This document shows, piece after piece, positions 61,141 through 64,000 of a DNA stretch of 64,000 nt (position 1 is the stretch's first letter; the number at the start of each line of letters is the position of its first letter). This stretch comes from Kosakonia sp. BYX6. GTDB taxonomy: Bacteria; Pseudomonadota; Gammaproteobacteria; Enterobacterales; Enterobacteriaceae. The notes below the pieces were generated by a model. That model worked only from the letters and a program-made list of their open reading frames with translations. It ran no database searches and was not told where the DNA came from. The stretch spans positions 4,436,406 through 4,500,405 of the forward strand of contig NZ_CP151800.1 in the NCBI RefSeq assembly GCF_038449125.1, given 5' to 3'. The position numbers were made by a program, and so were the translations under genes.

Positions 61141-61144
61141 GTTA

Positions 61145-62107
61145 TTATTCCGCACTACGCAGCGATATTTCTCCACCTACCCAAGGCTTAATCACCCTAT
61201 TCTGTTCAAGCAATAGAGCGCCTTGCGAATCGATCCCGCGAGAAATACCGAATATTTCTTTTTCACCAATAATCAATTTCACCGGACGGTTAATAAAATT
61301 ATCCAGCACTTCCCAACGGGAGAGAAAAGGCGCAAGGCCGTCTTGCTCGAAGCGCTGCAAGGCGGTTCGTAACTCAATAACCAGACGAGCCGCCAGCAGG
61401 TTACGGTCAATGCGCACACCGGCTTCCTGCAAATTAATCCAGCCTTGATTGATATCTTCCGCCTGCGCTTTCCGCATCACCAAGTTGACGCCCGCACCAA
61501 TCACAATCTGCGCGGCATCGCCCGTTTTGCCGGTTAGTTCGACGAGAATGCCGGCTAGTTTGCGATCTTGAAGATATAGGTCATTTGGCCATTTCACCCG
61601 AACCTGATCAGCACCAAGATCGCGTAAAACTTCAGCCATCACGATGCCGATCACCAGGCTTAACCCGATAGCCGCAGCCGGGCCCTGTTCGAGACGCCAG
61701 TACATCGAGATATAGAGGTTCGCCCCAAATGGTGATACCCACTTACGACCACGACGTCCGCGCCCTGCTTGCTGATATTCCGCAACGCAGGCATCGCCAG
61801 ACTGCAATTCACCAAGTCGGTCCAGCAAATATTGGTTGGTTGAATCAATCACAGGCAGAACAGCGACGCTGCCTTGTTTAACCTGGCAACTAATAACTTT
61901 TTCATCAAGCAGTTGGATGGGTTCAGGGAGACTGTAGCCCTTGCCCGGCACAGTAAAAACATCCACGCCCCAATCTCGTAGCGTCTGAACATGTTTATTG
62001 ATGGCGGCACGGCTCATGCCTAAATGCTCGCCAAGCTGTTCGCCGGAGTGGAACTCGCCATTCGCCAGAATAGAGATGAGTGTTAACGGCACGGTATTAT
62101 CTTTCAT
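61145..62107 (-). CDS. birA: Bifunctional biotin-protein ligase / biotin operon repressor BirA
   Basis: A 320-residue protein (321 in E. coli). The N-terminal winged helix (about 1-60, [22 protein letters not shown]) binds the bio operator. The central ligase domain contains the biotinyl-AMP loop GRGRRGRKW, and a small SH3-like C-terminal domain follows. It overlaps the 3' end of murB by 4 nt. Confidence 0.97.
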   Translation of the reverse strand: MKDNTVPLTLISILANGEFHSGEQLGEHLGMSRAAINKHVQTLRDWGVDVFTVPGKGYSLPEPIQLLDEKVISCQVKQGSVAVLPVIDSTNQYLLDRLGELQSGDACVAEYQQAGRGRRGRKWVSPFGANLYISMYWRLEQGPAAAIGLSLVIGIVMAEVLRDLGADQVRVKWPNDLYLQDRKLAGILVELTGKTGDAAQIVIGAGVNLVMRKAQAEDINQGWINLQEAGVRIDRNLLAARLVIELRTALQRFEQDGLAPFLSRWEVLDNFINRPVKLIIGEKEIFGISRGIDSQGALLLEQNRVIKPWVGGEISLRSAE

Positions 62108-63132
62108 GCAATAGCCTCCACTGCGTTTACCTCGCCGGAGCGGCCAATAAACCGTACCTCTGGCTCCAGCCAGACATTAAATTTTTCGCCTACGCGTTGT
62201 CGGACTAAATGCGCGAGTTGCACTACATCTTCACTTGTGGCTTGTCCCGCGTTGATGAGCACCAATGCTTGTAAGTGATGGACTGCTGCTCCGCCTACAA
62301 CAACACCCTTTAACTGACATTGATCGATAAGCCAACCGGCAGCCAGCTTCACGGAGCCATCAGCTTGCGGATAATGTGGAGCATTCGGGAAACCAGCCAG
62401 TAAAATGCTGGCCTGCTCAGACGTAATGACCGGGTTTTTAAAGAAGCTACCGGCATTGCCGTTTATTTTTGGATCCGGCAGCTTGCTGGTGCGCATGTGG
62501 CACACTGCATCAAAAACCTGTTGTGGCGTAACAGTGGACGGATCAAGGCGAGCCAGCTCACCGTAGGTCAGCACGGGCTGCCAGTTTTTCGTCAAACGTA
62601 GCCCTACCGCTGTGATTGCATAGCGATCCTGATATTCATGCTTAAAAATACTGTCGCGATAGCCAAAACGGCAGGCTTGCGCAAGCAAACGTTGCAGCTT
62701 TCCGCTGCTGAGCTCTACGCAGTCGACATAATTGCAGACGCGTTGTAACTCTACGCCATACGCACCAATGTTTTGGATAGGAGAAGAGCCTGCACAGCCG
62801 GGAATCAGCGCCAGGTTCTCAAGGCCAGGCATTCCTCGCTCAAGAGTAAACTGCACCAGTTTATGCCAGTTCTCACCGGCTCCGACATGCAGAAGCCAGG
62901 CATCGGCCTCTTCGCTGACGTCAATACCTTTGATGCGGTTGATAATGATTGTTCCTGCAAAATCTTCCAGGAAAAGCACATTACTGCCTTCGCCAAGGAT
63001 CATCACAGGCTGCTGGTTTTGCACTGCTGTCTGCCAGGCTTTCAGCAGTTGCGGCGTATTTTCGGCACATACAATGCGCTGGGCATTACGATCAATACCA
63101 AAGGTATTCCAGTGCTTAAGGGAGAGATTCAT
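62104..63132 (-). CDS. murB: UDP-N-acetylenolpyruvoylglucosamine reductase MurB
   Basis: A 342-residue FAD enzyme, E. coli length (type I MurB), reducing enolpyruvyl-UDP-GlcNAc to UDP-MurNAc. The FAD-binding GEGSNVLF, the substrate-binding [19 protein letters not shown] and the catalytic region [10 protein letters not shown] are present. It is first of murB-birA and lies after the second rRNA operon, as in E. coli. Confidence 0.98.
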   Translation of the reverse strand: MNLSLKHWNTFGIDRNAQRIVCAENTPQLLKAWQTAVQNQQPVMILGEGSNVLFLEDFAGTIIINRIKGIDVSEEADAWLLHVGAGENWHKLVQFTLERGMPGLENLALIPGCAGSSPIQNIGAYGVELQRVCNYVDCVELSSGKLQRLLAQACRFGYRDSIFKHEYQDRYAITAVGLRLTKNWQPVLTYGELARLDPSTVTPQQVFDAVCHMRTSKLPDPKINGNAGSFFKNPVITSEQASILLAGFPNAPHYPQADGSVKLAAGWLIDQCQLKGVVVGGAAVHHLQALVLINAGQATSEDVVQLAHLVRQRVGEKFNVWLEPEVRFIGRSGEVNAVEAIA

Positions 63133-63215
63133 TCACGCTATCCTGATGCAAAAACATGGCTAGTTTACCGCATCCATAAGGTGAGCGCTTGTGGTGTTTC
63201 ATGGGGATAAAACGC

Positions 63216-63241
63216 AAAAAGGCCATCCTGACGGATGGCCT
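63216..63241 (-). terminator. Terminator of the second rRNA operon
   Basis: Same 9-bp AGGCCATCC/GGATGGCCT stem and T-run as at 23502-23527, 13 nt after 5S. Confidence 0.93.
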
Positions 63242-63254
63242 CTTCACTTGTCTG

Positions 63255-63374
63255 ATGCCTGGCAGTTCCCTACTCTCGCATGGGGAGACCCCACACTACC
63301 ATCGGCGCTACGGCGTTTCACTTCTGAGTTCGGCATGGGGTCAGGTGGGACCACCGCGCTAGTGCCGCCAGGCA
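63255..63374 (-). rRNA. rrf: 5S rRNA (second operon)
   Basis: A 120-nt 5S rRNA identical by eye to the copy at 23541-23660. By position next to murB it corresponds to rrfB. Confidence 0.98.
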
Positions 63375-63474
63375 AATTCTGTTTACCGCATGCAGACTTC
63401 TCCTCCGCACCCGGCTTTATCTGTATCAGGCTGAAAATCTTCTCTCTCTCACACCAAAACATCTTCGGCGTTGT

Positions 63475-64000
<526 letters not shown>

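Overview
This is a chromosomal window from an enteric gamma-proteobacterium (Enterobacteriaceae, close to Enterobacter, Kosakonia or Klebsiella rather than E. coli itself). The gene order is the classical enteric segment rrnB - murB - birA - coaA - thrU/tyrU/glyT/thrT/tufB - secE-nusG - rplKAJL-rpoBC - thiCEFSGH - rsd/nudC-hemE-nfi-yjaG-hupA - purHD - rrnE - yjaA - metA - aceBAK - iclR - metH - yjbB - rluF - yjbD, and protein lengths and motifs match the E. coli families closely. rRNA, rpoBC and tuf are all on the minus strand. If the usual co-orientation with replication holds, the origin lies beyond the right end.

Layout. 1-850 REP element and a pol-beta-type nucleotidyltransferase. 912-2054 slipin. 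2055-2528 non-coding control region with a sigma-54 promoter, an IHF site and a tRNA-like RNA. 2529-4115 rtcR. 4295-7717 panS, an orphan antitoxin with a toxin remnant, yjbD, rluF and an intact toxin-antitoxin pair. 7718-10780 yjbB and an unknown two-gene unit. 11009-22799 metH, iclR, an unknown membrane protein, aceK-aceA-aceB and metA. 22934-28600 yjaA and a complete rRNA operon (16S, tRNA-Glu, 23S, 5S; minus strand). 29174-37203 purHD, REP repeats, yjaH-hupA, yjaG-nfi-hemE-nudC and rsd. 37316-42909 TPP riboswitch and thiCEFSGH. 43116-45418 a diguanylate cyclase and an orphan PTS IIB-IIA pair. 45553-59058 the transcription/translation block. 59173-59609 four tRNAs. 60161-63132 coaA, birA and murB. 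63255-64000 the distal end of a second rRNA operon.

Housekeeping genes dominate, and their regulation is visible in the DNA: an IclR operator before aceB, MetJ boxes before metA, a PurR box before purH, a TPP riboswitch before thiC, rRNA P1/P2 promoters with boxA, the rplL-rpoB attenuator, and a stringent-type promoter before thrU-tufB. Accessory DNA sits at the joints between conserved blocks: between yjbB and metH, between rluF and yjbB where E. coli has pepE, beyond yjbD where E. coli has lysC, and between thiH and rpoC.

The most interesting locus is the left end. RtcR, a CARF-AAA+ sigma-54 activator known for RNA repair, is divergent from a near-consensus -24/-12 promoter with an exact-consensus IHF site behind it. 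The driven transcript carries a compact tRNA-like element (acceptor, D-like arm, perfect T-arm and encoded CCA, but no anticodon arm) followed by a slipin and a nucleotidyltransferase, with no RNA ligase gene. It reads as an RtcR-controlled RNA-damage response built from a tRNA mimic, an SPFH scaffold and a nucleotidyltransferase.
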